A stretch of 64,000 nt of DNA from G963422275 sp963422275. GTDB lineage: Bacteria > Pseudomonadota > Alphaproteobacteria > Rhodobacterales > Rhodobacteraceae. This document shows, piece by piece, positions 27,158 to 36,586 of this stretch (position 1 is its first letter; every line of letters begins with the position of its first letter). Under the pieces are notes generated by a model that was given only the letters and a program-made list of their open reading frames with translations, was not told the DNA's origin and did not search any database. Made by a program: the position numbers and the translations under genes. Location of the stretch: assembly GCA_963422275.1 (NCBI GenBank), contig OY729418.1, positions 3,720,001-3,784,000 of the forward strand. The letters are read 5' to 3'.

Positions 27158-28192
27158 ATGATCAGTCAGATACCACAACTGAAGCTTGGAGAACAAATCA
27201 GAAGTCGTACGTATAGAGTTGAATTTTGACAGTTGATTCAAACGACTGTTCCGAAATTGTCCATTTGATCTTGGATATGGACGCTGGCGGACTTTGGAAG
27301 TTGGACTGATGCAATCGGTGGGTCAAGGACTTCCACTAGTTGAAGAAGGGCGGTTGCTGCCACTTTGGCTACAAGGGGCCTATGCCACTGGCGGGGCCGG
27401 CGTTTTTGGGCGGGTTCTGGCATGCCCAGCCAACGAGGGCGAGACGCTGCGCTTCTGAATTCTGATGCCGGCCGCACGGCCCGGCGGGGCTTGTCGAAAA
27501 GATGCCACCAACCGGATCGACCTAGCGCGGATTGATGGCCAGAGTCTGTCCTGAACCCATCAAGGGCAGTGCATCGGGATCTGAAATTACGCCCTCGGAC
27601 ACCAAACCTCTGCAGAAGGTATCCACAGCAATCCGTCAACAACCACCAGCCCTGAAAACCGCCAAACTAGGTGCAAGCCAGCTTTTGCAATGATCTTGTT
27701 AGTCAATTCGCGCGGCATTGCGAAAAACGGATACCAATAGACGACCATATATTTACACCGAAACCGCACAGGAATGCATATGCGCTGAGCTTATACAACT
27801 ATCTTGACTGCTGTATGAATTGGAAAAATTGACCCTTTGACGGTACGCCCGCACATTCAAACAGCAGCAGTCGCCGCAGCCAGGTCAGGCCTTCCAGGTG
27901 GAACTACCGTGGCGGCGGCATCAAATGCCTCGGCAACGGTCTCAAGTGGTTCCATCCCGTCGATCTCGGCGAGCAGATGTCCTTTATCTCTATGGCTTAT
28001 CTCAACGCGGCCACGACCAGTCCAGGCAAGCGTTTCAAGACCGTTGCGAAAGCGGTGTTTTTCTCTGCATTTCGCAACAGTTTTGTTTCACGAATTGAGC
28101 CATTTTTTTAGTCAACGCACGGCAACTCAGATGAGGTCCGGAATGAGCGGCGTATAAAATCCGGACCCGATTCCGTCTGTTATTTATGCCAA
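27158..28192. other. One-kilobase region between uup and parE without an intact gene
   Basis: No intact gene is recognised. The first two thirds show only interrupted frames. On the minus strand about 28010-27840 an open stretch reads GHLLAEIDGMEPLETV and AEAFDAAATVVPPGRPDLA, which looks protein-like and may be the end of a lost gene of unknown kind. A mini-element with IS5-B ends sits at 28038-28084. Confidence 0.45.
28038..28084. mobile_element. Minimal IS5-B derivative (two ends only)
   Basis: AGACCGTTGCGAAA on the left and TTTCGCAACAGTTTT on the right are the two inverted ends of the IS5-B type. They are separated by only about 18 bases, which match the subterminal TTTTTCTCTGCAT of longer copies. 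It looks like an internally deleted element reduced to its ends. Confidence 0.6.
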
Positions 28193-30199
28193 TCAGATGT
28201 CGAGGTGATCGGCGAATTGGGCATTTTCCTGAATGAACCGGAACCTAGGCTCCACGTTTCTGCCCATCAGATTGGTGACCAATATGTCGGTAGCGTCCTG
28301 TTGATCCTCGCTGATCTGTATTTTTATCAGCCTCCGGCTTTCAGGATTCATTGTGGTGTATTTCAAGTCCTTCGCGTTCATTTCTCCGAGGCCCTTGAAA
28401 CGAGATACATCAACTTTGCCCTTGTGCCCCATGCCATTCGCTAGCATCCGGTCCTTTTCATCATCGTCGCTGGCATACCGGCACTCATCTCCGCACTTGA
28501 TCCGGTAAAGAGGCGGACAAGCAAGAAACAGGTGACCAAGCGTGATCAGATCTAGCATCTGGTCGTAGAAGAAAGTCATGAGCAACGAAGCGATATGGGC
28601 ACCGTCTACATCGGCGTCGGTCATGATTATTATGCGCTCATAGCGCAATTGATCGATCCTGAATTTTGAGCCAGGCTCGACCCCTAATGCCAAACAAAGG
28701 TCGCTGATAACTTTATTTGAGTTCAACTTAGAATTGGAAGCGCTTCTTGTATTCAGAATCTTACCTCGAAGTGGCAGCAAGGCTTGTGTTTCGCGGTCTC
28801 GAGCCATTTTTGCAGAGCCCCCGGCTGAATCTCCCTCGACGATGAAAAGTTCTGTGTTTTCCCGGCTTGATGTTGAGCAATCCACAAGTTTCCCTGGAAG
28901 ACGCAACTTCTTGACTGCGGATTTTCGTGACGTCTCCTTTTCCTTTCGGCGCTTTATTCGATCTTCTGCGCAAGCGGCCATGTGATCAATTATCGTTCCT
29001 GCGGTTTTCGGGTCAGCTGCGAGCCATTGATCAAACCTGTCTCGCACGGCTCCCTCAACAAGGCGCTGTGCCTCAACCGTAGCAAGGCGGTCTTTCGTTT
29101 GACCGACGAACTGTGGCTCGTTTATGAAGCAGGAAATGATCGCGCATCCATTGGATTGGGCGTCCTTCCGCTCAATCAACGCGGCGCGTTTGTTCGAGAA
29201 CATTTCGCCGTGCGACTTAACGCCCTTAAGTATGGCCGACCAGAATCCACTTTCGTGGGTGCCTCCGTCTCCGGTCAGTACAGTATTGCAGTAGGAGTGG
29301 GTGAAGCCATCCCGTGCCAAACTCCAGTTGACTGCCCATTCAATTGAACCGATCTGATGCTTGCCGAAACGTTCGGAAAAGTCGATTTTTCCAGCAAAAT
29401 GTGTTCCAGAAAAATTCACTAAGCCGTTCAGAGATTGGTCCAAATAGTCAGCGAGGCCATTCGGAAAGTAGAATTCGGCTGATTCCGGAACCAAATCGGA
29501 TTGCAGGTCTGATTTCCAGCCAATTTTTACGCCAGAAAAGAGATAGGCCTTAGATTTTGCCATTTTCAGGACTCGCCCGGGGTTCAATTGCGCTCCTTTG
29601 CCGAAGATCTTGGGATCTGGCGTGAAAGTCACAGACGTGCCAGTCTCTCTAGAAGAAGGGCCAGCGTTAACCAGGGGGCTAGTCGGAATGCCGCGTGCGT
29701 AGGTTTGTTCAAAGCGTCGTCGACTGCGGATCACTTCGACGTGCAATTTTTCAGATAGAGCATTAACAACGGAAACGCCGACGCCATGCAGGCCTCCAGA
29801 TGTCTGATATGTGCTCCCGCTAAATTTCCCTCCAGCGTGCAAAGTGCACATGATGATCTCAAGCCCTGATTTACCAGGATGCTTGGGGTGTAGATCGGTT
29901 GGAATCCCCCTTCCATTGTCACGAACCGTTATTGAGTGATCGTCATTGAATTTGACATCGATGCGGTTTGCATGACCGGAAATGACCTCGTCCATTGAAT
30001 TATCGATGACTTCGGCGAACAGGTGGTGTGCAGCATGAACGTCGGTCCCTCCGACGAACATTCCAGGTCGTTTCCGCACTGCCTCAAGTCCTTCCAGAAC
30101 TTCAATGGCAGAAGCGTCATAGGATTGCGTCTTGTGCATTCTCTCTTGGGATTTTCTGGTTGTCATCGTGCCACTCGATTTGTCTGTTTTTGCTTCCAT
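28193..30199 (-). CDS. parE: DNA topoisomerase IV subunit B
   Basis: A 668-residue GHKL ATPase and TOPRIM subunit of topoisomerase IV, which decatenates daughter chromosomes together with ParC. Motifs are EVLEGLEAVRKRPGMFVGG, the ATP-binding EVIDNSMDEVISGHA and DNGRGIPTDLHPKHPGKSGL, the GGLHGVGVSVVNALSE loop, the TOPRIM Glu in LFIVEGDSAGGSAK, PLRGKILNTRSAS, and the Asp cluster IIIMTDADVDGAHIASLL. The sequence QTSGGLHG and the shorter C-terminal region favour ParE over GyrB. ATG at 30199. It is divergent from the MATE gene across 184 bases. No parC is present in the window. Confidence 0.93.
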   Translation of the reverse strand: MEAKTDKSSGTMTTRKSQERMHKTQSYDASAIEVLEGLEAVRKRPGMFVGGTDVHAAHHLFAEVIDNSMDEVISGHANRIDVKFNDDHSITVRDNGRGIPTDLHPKHPGKSGLEIIMCTLHAGGKFSGSTYQTSGGLHGVGVSVVNALSEKLHVEVIRSRRRFEQTYARGIPTSPLVNAGPSSRETGTSVTFTPDPKIFGKGAQLNPGRVLKMAKSKAYLFSGVKIGWKSDLQSDLVPESAEFYFPNGLADYLDQSLNGLVNFSGTHFAGKIDFSERFGKHQIGSIEWAVNWSLARDGFTHSYCNTVLTGDGGTHESGFWSAILKGVKSHGEMFSNKRAALIERKDAQSNGCAIISCFINEPQFVGQTKDRLATVEAQRLVEGAVRDRFDQWLAADPKTAGTIIDHMAACAEDRIKRRKEKETSRKSAVKKLRLPGKLVDCSTSSRENTELFIVEGDSAGGSAKMARDRETQALLPLRGKILNTRSASNSKLNSNKVISDLCLALGVEPGSKFRIDQLRYERIIIMTDADVDGAHIASLLMTFFYDQMLDLITLGHLFLACPPLYRIKCGDECRYASDDDEKDRMLANGMGHKGKVDVSRFKGLGEMNAKDLKYTTMNPESRRLIKIQISEDQQDATDILVTNLMGRNVEPRFRFIQENAQFADHLDI

Positions 30200-30383
30200 A
30201 TACCCTATCTTCGAAATTCTTCAAATTCCTGTTTGAATTGTCGTTGTTTTAGTGGAAAATTCTTTGACGCTGCGCACTTTGCAACGCTATGTCTTCAGCA
30301 CTAATTTGCACATTCTGCCTGCGGTGCGGGGACAGAGGGTCTCCTTGCTTGTCTCCCTGGCTAGCTTACCTTATTGCCGCGAT

Positions 30384-31781
30384 ATGGCGATTGCAAAAAA
30401 GTCAGAACTCGCAAACTACATTCAATCATCGCTGATCTTGGCTGTCCCTCTCATTGGGAGCAATCTTGCACAAGCTGCGACTCATCTGGTCGATGCGATA
30501 ATGCTCGGCTGGTATGGAGTTGCTGAACTAGCCGCTGGCGTACTCGGTGCAATGATTTTCAGTGTGATTTTTCTTGTTTGCTCGGGATGTGCAATGGCGG
30601 TGCTGCCGCTAGCTGCAAGTGCGGAGGGTGCAGGCGCGGTTTGGCGAGTCCGGCGATTCGTTCAGATAGGGCTATGGTTGTCTATAGCTTTTGGTGCGTG
30701 TGCCGTCTTATTGATGTGGCATGGCATGCCGATCTTAACATTTCTTGGTCAAAAGCCGTCAACTGCCGACCTCGCTGGCCAATATCTCCGCATTGCTAGC
30801 TGGGGAATATTTCCGGCACTTGCGATAATGGTGTTCAAGAGCTTCCTGATGGCTCTCGTAAGACCAAAAATCGTTCTTATCTCAACGTTCGCCGGATCTG
30901 TCGTCAACGCGATCTTCAACTACATCCTAATATTTGGGAACTGGGGCTTTCCAGAGCTTGGAATACACGGTGCAGCCTACGCAAGCGTGATTTCCCAGCT
31001 GTTCACCATGACCATAATGTTAGCTTACTTTCAGTTGGTCCCAACATTTCGGGTTTACTCACTTTGGGCAAGGTTTTGGAAACCAGACTGGCGGACCATT
31101 TCAGAGGTATTTCGGCTTGGCTGGCCGATCAGCGTCACCTTAATCGCTGAAACGGGGTTTTTCGGTGTAACCGCGATAATGATGGGATGGATCGACACTG
31201 AAACACTCGCCGCACACGGGATCGCGCTAGAGATCGCTGCATTTGTCTTCATGATTTATCTTGGGCTTGCAAACGCGGGGACGGCGCAGATCGGACGTGC
31301 GGTTGGAAGTGGAGACAAAATTGGGTTGGCTCTGGTTTCCCGAGCGGTTTTGGTCATTACGGTTGTTTTCGTCATAATTATAGTTACGATTTTTTTGGCC
31401 ATTCCAGATGTGCTAGTTCGCTCGTTTCTGGATAGCGAGTCCAAAGATGCAACACGAGTGTTGTCAATTGGTACAATGCTTGTCAAGATCGCTGCTTTTT
31501 TTCAACTAGCAGACGCCATCCAAGTTGTAGCACTCGGATTGCTGAGAGGGTTGGGTGACACACGAATACCGATGATGATTGCAACGTTGAGCTACTGGGT
31601 CGTCGGTGTTCCAGCAAGTTATATCTTGGGTTTTGCAATTGGATTTGGCGGAACCGGAGTCTGGATCGGATTCATCATAGGTCTCAGTCTTGCCGCAATT
31701 CTTCTGCTGTTTCGCTTCCAAGTAAGACGAAATCAGGGCATTTCAAAACAAACCGTGATTCAAGCGGGTGGATCGTCTTGA
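30384..31781 (+). CDS. MATE family efflux transporter (NorM-like)
   Basis: The 465-residue product from the ATG at 30384 (MAIAKKSELANYI) has about 12 hydrophobic segments. The family pattern is clear near the N-terminus (SLILAVPLIGSNLAQAATHL, VDAIMLGWYGVAELAAGVL) and at the start of the second half (EVFRLGWPISVTLIAETGFF, TAIMMGWIDTETLAAHGIAL). A further conserved point is LQVVALGLLRGLGDTRIPM (read from QVVALGLLRG). MATE proteins export cationic drugs or metabolites using a sodium or proton gradient. The frame is open for another 44 codons upstream with no similarity. Transcribed away from parE. Confidence 0.88.
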   Translation: MAIAKKSELANYIQSSLILAVPLIGSNLAQAATHLVDAIMLGWYGVAELAAGVLGAMIFSVIFLVCSGCAMAVLPLAASAEGAGAVWRVRRFVQIGLWLSIAFGACAVLLMWHGMPILTFLGQKPSTADLAGQYLRIASWGIFPALAIMVFKSFLMALVRPKIVLISTFAGSVVNAIFNYILIFGNWGFPELGIHGAAYASVISQLFTMTIMLAYFQLVPTFRVYSLWARFWKPDWRTISEVFRLGWPISVTLIAETGFFGVTAIMMGWIDTETLAAHGIALEIAAFVFMIYLGLANAGTAQIGRAVGSGDKIGLALVSRAVLVITVVFVIIIVTIFLAIPDVLVRSFLDSESKDATRVLSIGTMLVKIAAFFQLADAIQVVALGLLRGLGDTRIPMMIATLSYWVVGVPASYILGFAIGFGGTGVWIGFIIGLSLAAILLLFRFQVRRNQGISKQTVIQAGGSS

Positions 31782-31798
31782 CCCAAAGCAATTCATTA

Positions 31799-32438
31799 GG
31801 TTCAATTCGCGATTTGCAGGCGTGTCCTGGCGCTGGCGAGACAGGCTCTTGGCACCGGGCGCTTGCCGAGTGCCGCGGCGGCGGGGCGATGGCAGCGTCT
31901 GGCATCGGAGACTTGCAGGGCGTCCGAGGCGATCACCGCGGCCTGCGGTTCAGTCCTCGCTCGCCTTTGCAACTCTCGTGGACGAAAGTCTCGTCGGCCT
32001 CGACGATCCCGGCGAGTCGGTCCGGCGTCTGCCGAACCGCCACCAGGAAGCGGTGGCGCCAGCGGAACGCCGGGGTCGGTGCAATCCCGCAGCACACCGC
32101 TGCCTCGCGGACCGTTTCGCCCTTGGCAAGCGATACGGCGAAGGACAGTCACCACTCCTTGCGGTGAAGCCCGGACAGCGCCGTGCCGGTGAGAGCGCCG
32201 AAGGCGCGACCGCAGAACTTGCAGCGATAGCGGCACAGACCGCGCGACTTGCCCCGGGACACCGCCGCTGCTCATCGATCCTCAGCTCGATCGCCGCCAA
32301 CGAGGCCGCCCCTTCGGTGGATCCGACAGAACCGCAGCAACCTTGCGGCATTGCTCCACCATCAGTTCATCGATGCTCGAAAACCAGTCCTGAAACCGCG
32401 CCCGATCCATTGTTCCGCTCCCCACGGTCAATGCAGCC
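31799..32438 (-). mobile_element. IS1595-like remnant, type IS1595-A (internally deleted)
   Basis: The left end (GGTTCAATTCGCGATTTGCA, 31799 on) is the 3' inverted repeat of the IS1595-A type. On the minus strand the transposase pieces run from near 32412 (CCCGATCCAT is the reversed start) through the zinc-ribbon and the region reading ADETF, then skip to CHRPAAAALGK and the C-terminal PRACLA. The catalytic second half is largely deleted and frames are broken. The right side stops abruptly at about 32438, next to the IS982 element. Confidence 0.75.
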
Positions 32439-33375
32439 AAATCATTTGTAATTTGCTGGTAGAACCCGAGTTATGGATAGCTCTGTTTGCTTTTGGAATG
32501 CACCGAATGGCGTCTGGCACGACGATTTTGCCCATTTTGACCTTTGGCTGCGCCAGAATGCAGGCAGCCAGACATGACAGGATATGAACAAAGGCATTTG
32601 TTGGGGATCGGTGTCGTGTGTGTTCCAATCCCATGCTCGATTTCAGTTTATCGAACAGCGTTTCAATGATGAACCGCTTCCGCAACCTGATTTGGTCCAG
32701 AATGGGCAGAAGAAAGTTTTTCATGTTGCGGCGAATGCCTGTGATCAGGTGCAGGCCCTGTTGCCGCAAACGCTGGAAAAGCGGCTTCGAAATGTCGCCT
32801 TTATCGCCGAACGCCTTGCCTTCCAACTCGGCAATCATGGTCTCAAGCGGCTTGCGGTCGTCGGTGTTTCCAGGCGTGATCTTGACGGCCATGACCTGAC
32901 CCTTGTCGTTGATGACCAGATGCAGCTTGAACCCGAAAAACCACCCCCTGGCGCTGCGGCCCCGCTTGGCCAGTCCCTTGAAGACCTTGTTCCGGTTGAT
33001 CCGTGCGTTGTGGCAGACAGCGAGCTTGGCGCTGTCCACAAAACAGATTCCGGTTTCCTCACCGCGAAAGCATTGCATCAAGATGCAAAACGGAACCGGC
33101 AAGCGCGGCATCAGGGCGACAAACCGTCCGCAGCTCGGCAGGTCTCCAAAGCGGTCGCGACATTTCCGCTCCACGCCATGGAACCGGAAAGCCTTGAAAC
33201 TCTTGAAGGGCGAGAGATGAAACAGCACCATGATGAAGAGCATTTCGCTGAGCGAGAGCTTGCCCGAGCGCGAGCGCTGGCGGCCTGTGCCGATCAGCCG
33301 ATGCCGCTCCCATTCTTCAAAGGTCTTTGCAAAGTCGTCGAGACAACAGAACAGTGCGATGATAGAGGTGCTCAT
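32428..33375 (-). CDS. IS982 family transposase
   Basis: A full open frame of 315 codons for a DDE transposase of the IS982 family. It has the family core GLAKRGRSARGWFFGFKLHL, VKITPGNTDDRKPLETMI, AFGDKGDISKPLFQRL and the C-terminal FIIETLFDKLKSSMGLEHTR followed by RHRSPTNAFVHIL. Acidic catalytic candidates are Asp in CFVDSAKLAVCH, Asp in TPGNTDDRK and Glu in FIIETLFDKLK. It is the only insertion-sequence gene in the window with no visible defect. The last dozen codons run past the presumed left inverted repeat into flanking DNA, so the native C-terminus may be slightly shorter or the stop may come from the target. Confidence 0.85.
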   Translation of the reverse strand: MSTSIIALFCCLDDFAKTFEEWERHRLIGTGRQRSRSGKLSLSEMLFIMVLFHLSPFKSFKAFRFHGVERKCRDRFGDLPSCGRFVALMPRLPVPFCILMQCFRGEETGICFVDSAKLAVCHNARINRNKVFKGLAKRGRSARGWFFGFKLHLVINDKGQVMAVKITPGNTDDRKPLETMIAELEGKAFGDKGDISKPLFQRLRQQGLHLITGIRRNMKNFLLPILDQIRLRKRFIIETLFDKLKSSMGLEHTRHRSPTNAFVHILSCLAACILAQPKVKMGKIVVPDAIRCIPKANRAIHNSGSTSKLQMIWLH

Positions 33376-33422
33376 TGAGGGGATCCCATCCGTTGATTTT
33401 GATTGCGGATACAGAATCAGGC
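32464..33422 (-). mobile_element. IS982-family insertion sequence
   Basis: The limits come from imperfect inverted ends: ACCCGAGTTATGGAT on the left (32464 on) and ATACAGAATCAGG on the right (33409-33421), agreeing at about 10 of 14 positions when reversed. The size of about 0.96 kb suits the family. The element abuts a truncated IS1595-A copy on the left and an IS5-B remnant on the right. Exact ends and target duplication are uncertain. Confidence 0.6.
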
Positions 33423-33491
33423 CACGCCCGATTTGGGAACCCCCTCACCCCTCTTGTGCAGAATCGGGGTTGGTAGAGGTACTGATCGACG

Positions 33492-33770
33492 GACCGTTGC
33501 GAGAACGAGCGTTTTTCTCTGCATTTCGCCTACCAGCCGCAGTTTTGGCGCCCAAAGACACGGTTGACAGCTCTTGTCGGCCTCGATCTGGCACCGCGCT
33601 TGTTGCATCGACAAGCTACCGGCGCGAGCGCGTCGGGCCGAGAACTGCAGCCAAGCGTTGCCAGCCCATCAGGGCGCCGACCTTTCGCAGCGTGCTGTCG
33701 GGTTTCACGCGCTCGTCTGCCACTCTAGAAATCATAAGGCAGAACACAATGCTAGCTTTTGCATAGGTCT
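33492..33770. mobile_element. IS5-like remnant, type IS5-B (internally deleted)
   Basis: The left end GACCGTTGCGAGAACG followed by TTTTTCTCTGCATTTCGCC matches the subterminal region of the copies at 35201 and 57633. A later stretch (GCGCCGACCTTTCGCAGCGT, near 33677) matches 35990-36010 of the longer copy. The middle is missing. Confidence 0.65.
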
Positions 33771-33773
33771 TAA

Positions 33774-35111
33774 TCATGCGATGGTGTGCGTTTCCATCAA
33801 TCGGCTGTCAAACGGATACTTTGTAAGGTTTTCGTAGCCGTTGTCAGTCACAAGCACCTGATCTTCCAGCTTGATCGAAAAGTCACCTCCCTCGGCGCTG
33901 ATGAGAGCTTCGACACAAAATACCATGCCTGGTTCAACAAGATAGTCAAACGCGCCCTCGGGAAAGTGATCTGGATAAGCGATGTGGGGCCATTCGTCAC
34001 AAAGGCCCACGCCATGCATCAAGCAACTGTATTTCTGTTTCTGAAACTGGTCATCGAGTTTATGCCCGCCCAAGCTCAGTTCTTTAAAGCTCACCCCTGG
34101 TTTCAACTGCTCCATGTTTGTCATGATGTGCTCGTGGGCATGCTGCATTGCGTAGACTATGTCGGGCCGAGGGCGACGGTCGCCAATCCACCAGGTACGG
34201 GAAATGTCAACACAGATTCCGTAACTGCCCACCAAGTCTGTATCAAATGCGAGAATCTCGTTGTTTTGCAGCACACGGGGCCCGCATTCTTGGAACCACG
34301 GGTTGGTGCGTGGTCCCGTGCTAAGCAGTCTGGTTTCAATCCACTCACCGCCGCGCTTGATGTTTTCCGCATGCAAAACAGCCCATATCTCATCCTCGCT
34401 CATTCCAGGTATCGTTGCCCGTTCCATTTCTGCGACCGCTTTCTCGCACGCATGGCTGGCACACCGCATCGCTAAGATTTCGTCAGGACCTTTTATGGAT
34501 CTCGCCTTTTCGGTGACTTCTTCTCCCTCCATGACTTGGAACCCCAAGTCTTCGAGCGCTTTCAGCCCATGGACCATTATCTTGTCCACTGCAAGCCGAC
34601 GGTTTTTTCCTGCATGTAACCGCAGTAGTTGATCTATCTCAGAGGCAAACACCTTAGCTCTTGCACTACCGTGATCGCCGGCTGAAAAGTAAAATAGAGA
34701 TGCTCCTGATCTTACTTCCCGCACCAGTGAGTTGAAATCAGAGAGAAACGGAGAATTCTGGTAGTCGAACGTAACCATGTACCCATCTGCGCAGAGCAAT
34801 GTTGCCCGAAACGGATTGTGGGCATTCCACAGTTGCATGTTTGTCGTATCAGTGGCGTAGCGAATGTTCAGTGGATCGAACATTAAAATGCCTCCGTAGT
34901 CTCGATCAACGAGATGTTGCGTTAGCCGACTCCAGCGGTATTCGCGCATCGCCGTGAGATTCGGAAGAGTCAGCCCAGCATTTTCCCATTCTCGGATGGT
35001 CAACAACGTGGGGCCAATTTCCAGCCTATCGTTGTTGTTGGGAGTACCATCCGAAAGTGTCATACCCCGGTTGGGATCAATTTTCTTAGCGGAAGATCTA
35101 TAGACGTTCAT
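33774..35111 (-). CDS. dddP: DMSP lyase DddP (M24 metallopeptidase-like)
   Basis: The 445-residue product belongs to the M24 (pita-bread) fold, but its details match DddP, which cleaves dimethylsulfoniopropionate to dimethyl sulfide and acrylate. Distinct stretches are TLSDGTPNNNDRLEIGPTLL, MREYRWSRLTQHLVDRDYGG, FDPLNIRYATDTTNMQLWN, HNPFRATLLCADGYMVTFDY and GGEWIETRLLSTGPRTNPWF. Metal-ligand candidates are the two Asp in FDTDLVGSYGICVDISRTWW, His in SCLMHGVGLCDEW, Glu in VFCVEALISAEGGDF and Glu in IKLEDQVLV. I start at the ATG at 35111, four bases after GAGGTG; the open frame upstream runs into an IS remnant. It stands alone between IS remnants, with no acrylate-use gene or regulator beside it. 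Confidence 0.93.
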   Translation of the reverse strand: MNVYRSSAKKIDPNRGMTLSDGTPNNNDRLEIGPTLLTIREWENAGLTLPNLTAMREYRWSRLTQHLVDRDYGGILMFDPLNIRYATDTTNMQLWNAHNPFRATLLCADGYMVTFDYQNSPFLSDFNSLVREVRSGASLFYFSAGDHGSARAKVFASEIDQLLRLHAGKNRRLAVDKIMVHGLKALEDLGFQVMEGEEVTEKARSIKGPDEILAMRCASHACEKAVAEMERATIPGMSEDEIWAVLHAENIKRGGEWIETRLLSTGPRTNPWFQECGPRVLQNNEILAFDTDLVGSYGICVDISRTWWIGDRRPRPDIVYAMQHAHEHIMTNMEQLKPGVSFKELSLGGHKLDDQFQKQKYSCLMHGVGLCDEWPHIAYPDHFPEGAFDYLVEPGMVFCVEALISAEGGDFSIKLEDQVLVTDNGYENLTKYPFDSRLMETHTIA

Positions 35112-35200
35112 CGGCACCTCACGACACTTGAATTTCCTGCAATCTCTGCTCAGCAACGATAGACTAGTCCAACTGCGATTGCATGTCCTGAATGCTTCAT

Positions 35201-36153
35201 GAAGACTGTTGCGAAAGCAAGCATTCTCTGAATTTTGCCGTTTGGAGCCGGTTGCGCGCCTAGCGGTGGCCGATGGGTGGCTGCAGCGCCTTCCGGCCGC
35301 GGTCTTGGCCCCCAAGGACCCCCAAGGACATGGCTTCGGGCCCCGATGCGCCGCATCGGGCAGGTTCGGTACAGACTCCAGCCCTCAGGCCACGACCAGC
35401 TCGATCCGGTTGGTCGCCTTGAGCAGATTCATGGCCGCCGCCGTCTCCACGGCCCACGCTCCTGAACTGGGATCGCGTCGCCAGGAAGAGCCGCTTCAGG
35501 GTGCCGAAGGTCTGCATGCGATCCACTGCCGCCGCGACGCTAGCTGGTTGAACCGGCGGCGGTGCCGGGACAGGGGATGTCCCCGGGCCTCTCGGAACAT
35601 GATCCCCGCCTCGGCGAGACAGCGCGATTGGCCGCGCTCTCCACGATGGTCGCGTCAACCACCGCCACCGGCACGTTCTCGACCTTCAGGCCGCACTCCT
35701 GCAGCTGGCTGCTGCCCTCGGACAGAAACGCCGCGTCAAGACCGCGAAGCACAGGCAGCCGGAGAAACCGGCAGGTCGTCGCGCGGTCGGGACTCCGCTC
35801 GATCACCGACTGGCCGACGGACAGCATGAAGTCGAGACGCACCGTCAACGCCAGCTCGAGCTCCCGGTCCGATAGCGAGTGCCACTGGCCGAGGAGGAGA
35901 ACCCGGATCATCGGGGCGACATCTCAGTGCCCGTTCCAGGCGGGACCGCACCGGGACGGGAACCGCCGTCAGGCACTGCTAATCGATCAGTGCGCCGACC
36001 TTTCGCAGCGTACTTTCTTGCCCCAAGTGCTCGGCCGCCACCGTCAGGAAGAAATTCATCTTCCTCTCCCCCAATCGAACGTCCATGACCAGTGCCTGCA
36101 GCCCCTCGGCGTAACACGATCAATGGCGGAGAGGTACATTTAGCACCAGTCTT
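35201..36153 (-). mobile_element. Degenerate IS5-like element, type IS5-B copy (near full length)
   Basis: The ends are AGACTGTTGCGAAAGC (35200 on) and a worn TTTAGCACCAGTCTT (about 36138-36152). The transposase is on the minus strand in broken frames. It shows RVLLLGQWHSLSDRELELAL and LDFMLSVGQSV near the N-terminus, GLKVENVPVAVVDATIVESA with a catalytic Asp, and, in another frame, MQTFGTLKRLFLATRSQF and KATNRIELVVA at the C-terminus, all typical of an IS5-group DDE transposase. Several frameshifts make it non-functional. Confidence 0.78.
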
Positions 36154-36586
36154 TCAAATGGAAACGCCGGGATTAGTGGATTGACATCGCCGCCGGCACG
36201 CCTTGGCGCGAAGCACCGGACCGAAAGACTTGCCGCGTGCATTGTCTGGCATCACGACTTGGCAACTATCGCCATGCAATCCATCCGTCCCTCACTTGGT
36301 TGCATCAGAGCAATTTTCAAAGCCGCCAGCATCCGTGACCATGGTCGAATAGGGCGTTTTGCAACGGTCTTGCCCATGCAGTCGGCACTATGCAAAACAC
36401 AGCCTATAGCGAGCGATTGGTTTTTCCTCCGCTATACATGCTGTGCAGCACTTCAGCTCTCGTCGATATACTTTTTTGCGGGCGGATATGGGATATCATC
36501 GACGGTCCGCAGGCGCTTTAATGCGAATTCTGCCAGCATTTAAGAGGCTCTAAAAATATGGTGATGTTTCACACTTGATCGTAGAA
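36154..36586. other. Intergenic region between IS debris and glnA
   Basis: There is no gene. A solo IS5-B end (TTTTGCAACGGTCTTG) is at 36357-36372. A short stretch near 36190 reads like AGTPWREAPD in one frame and may be a trace of another IS5-group transposase. No clear terminator for glnA is seen. Confidence 0.4.

Noticed and set aside
31768..32451. 227-codon plus-strand frame
   Set aside because: It is the reverse of an IS1595-A remnant; the real coding direction is the minus strand.
33774..35111. Annotation as Xaa-Pro aminopeptidase or creatinase
   Set aside because: The fold is shared, but the N-terminal DGTPNNNDR and TNMQLWNAHNPFRATLL stretches are specific to DddP.
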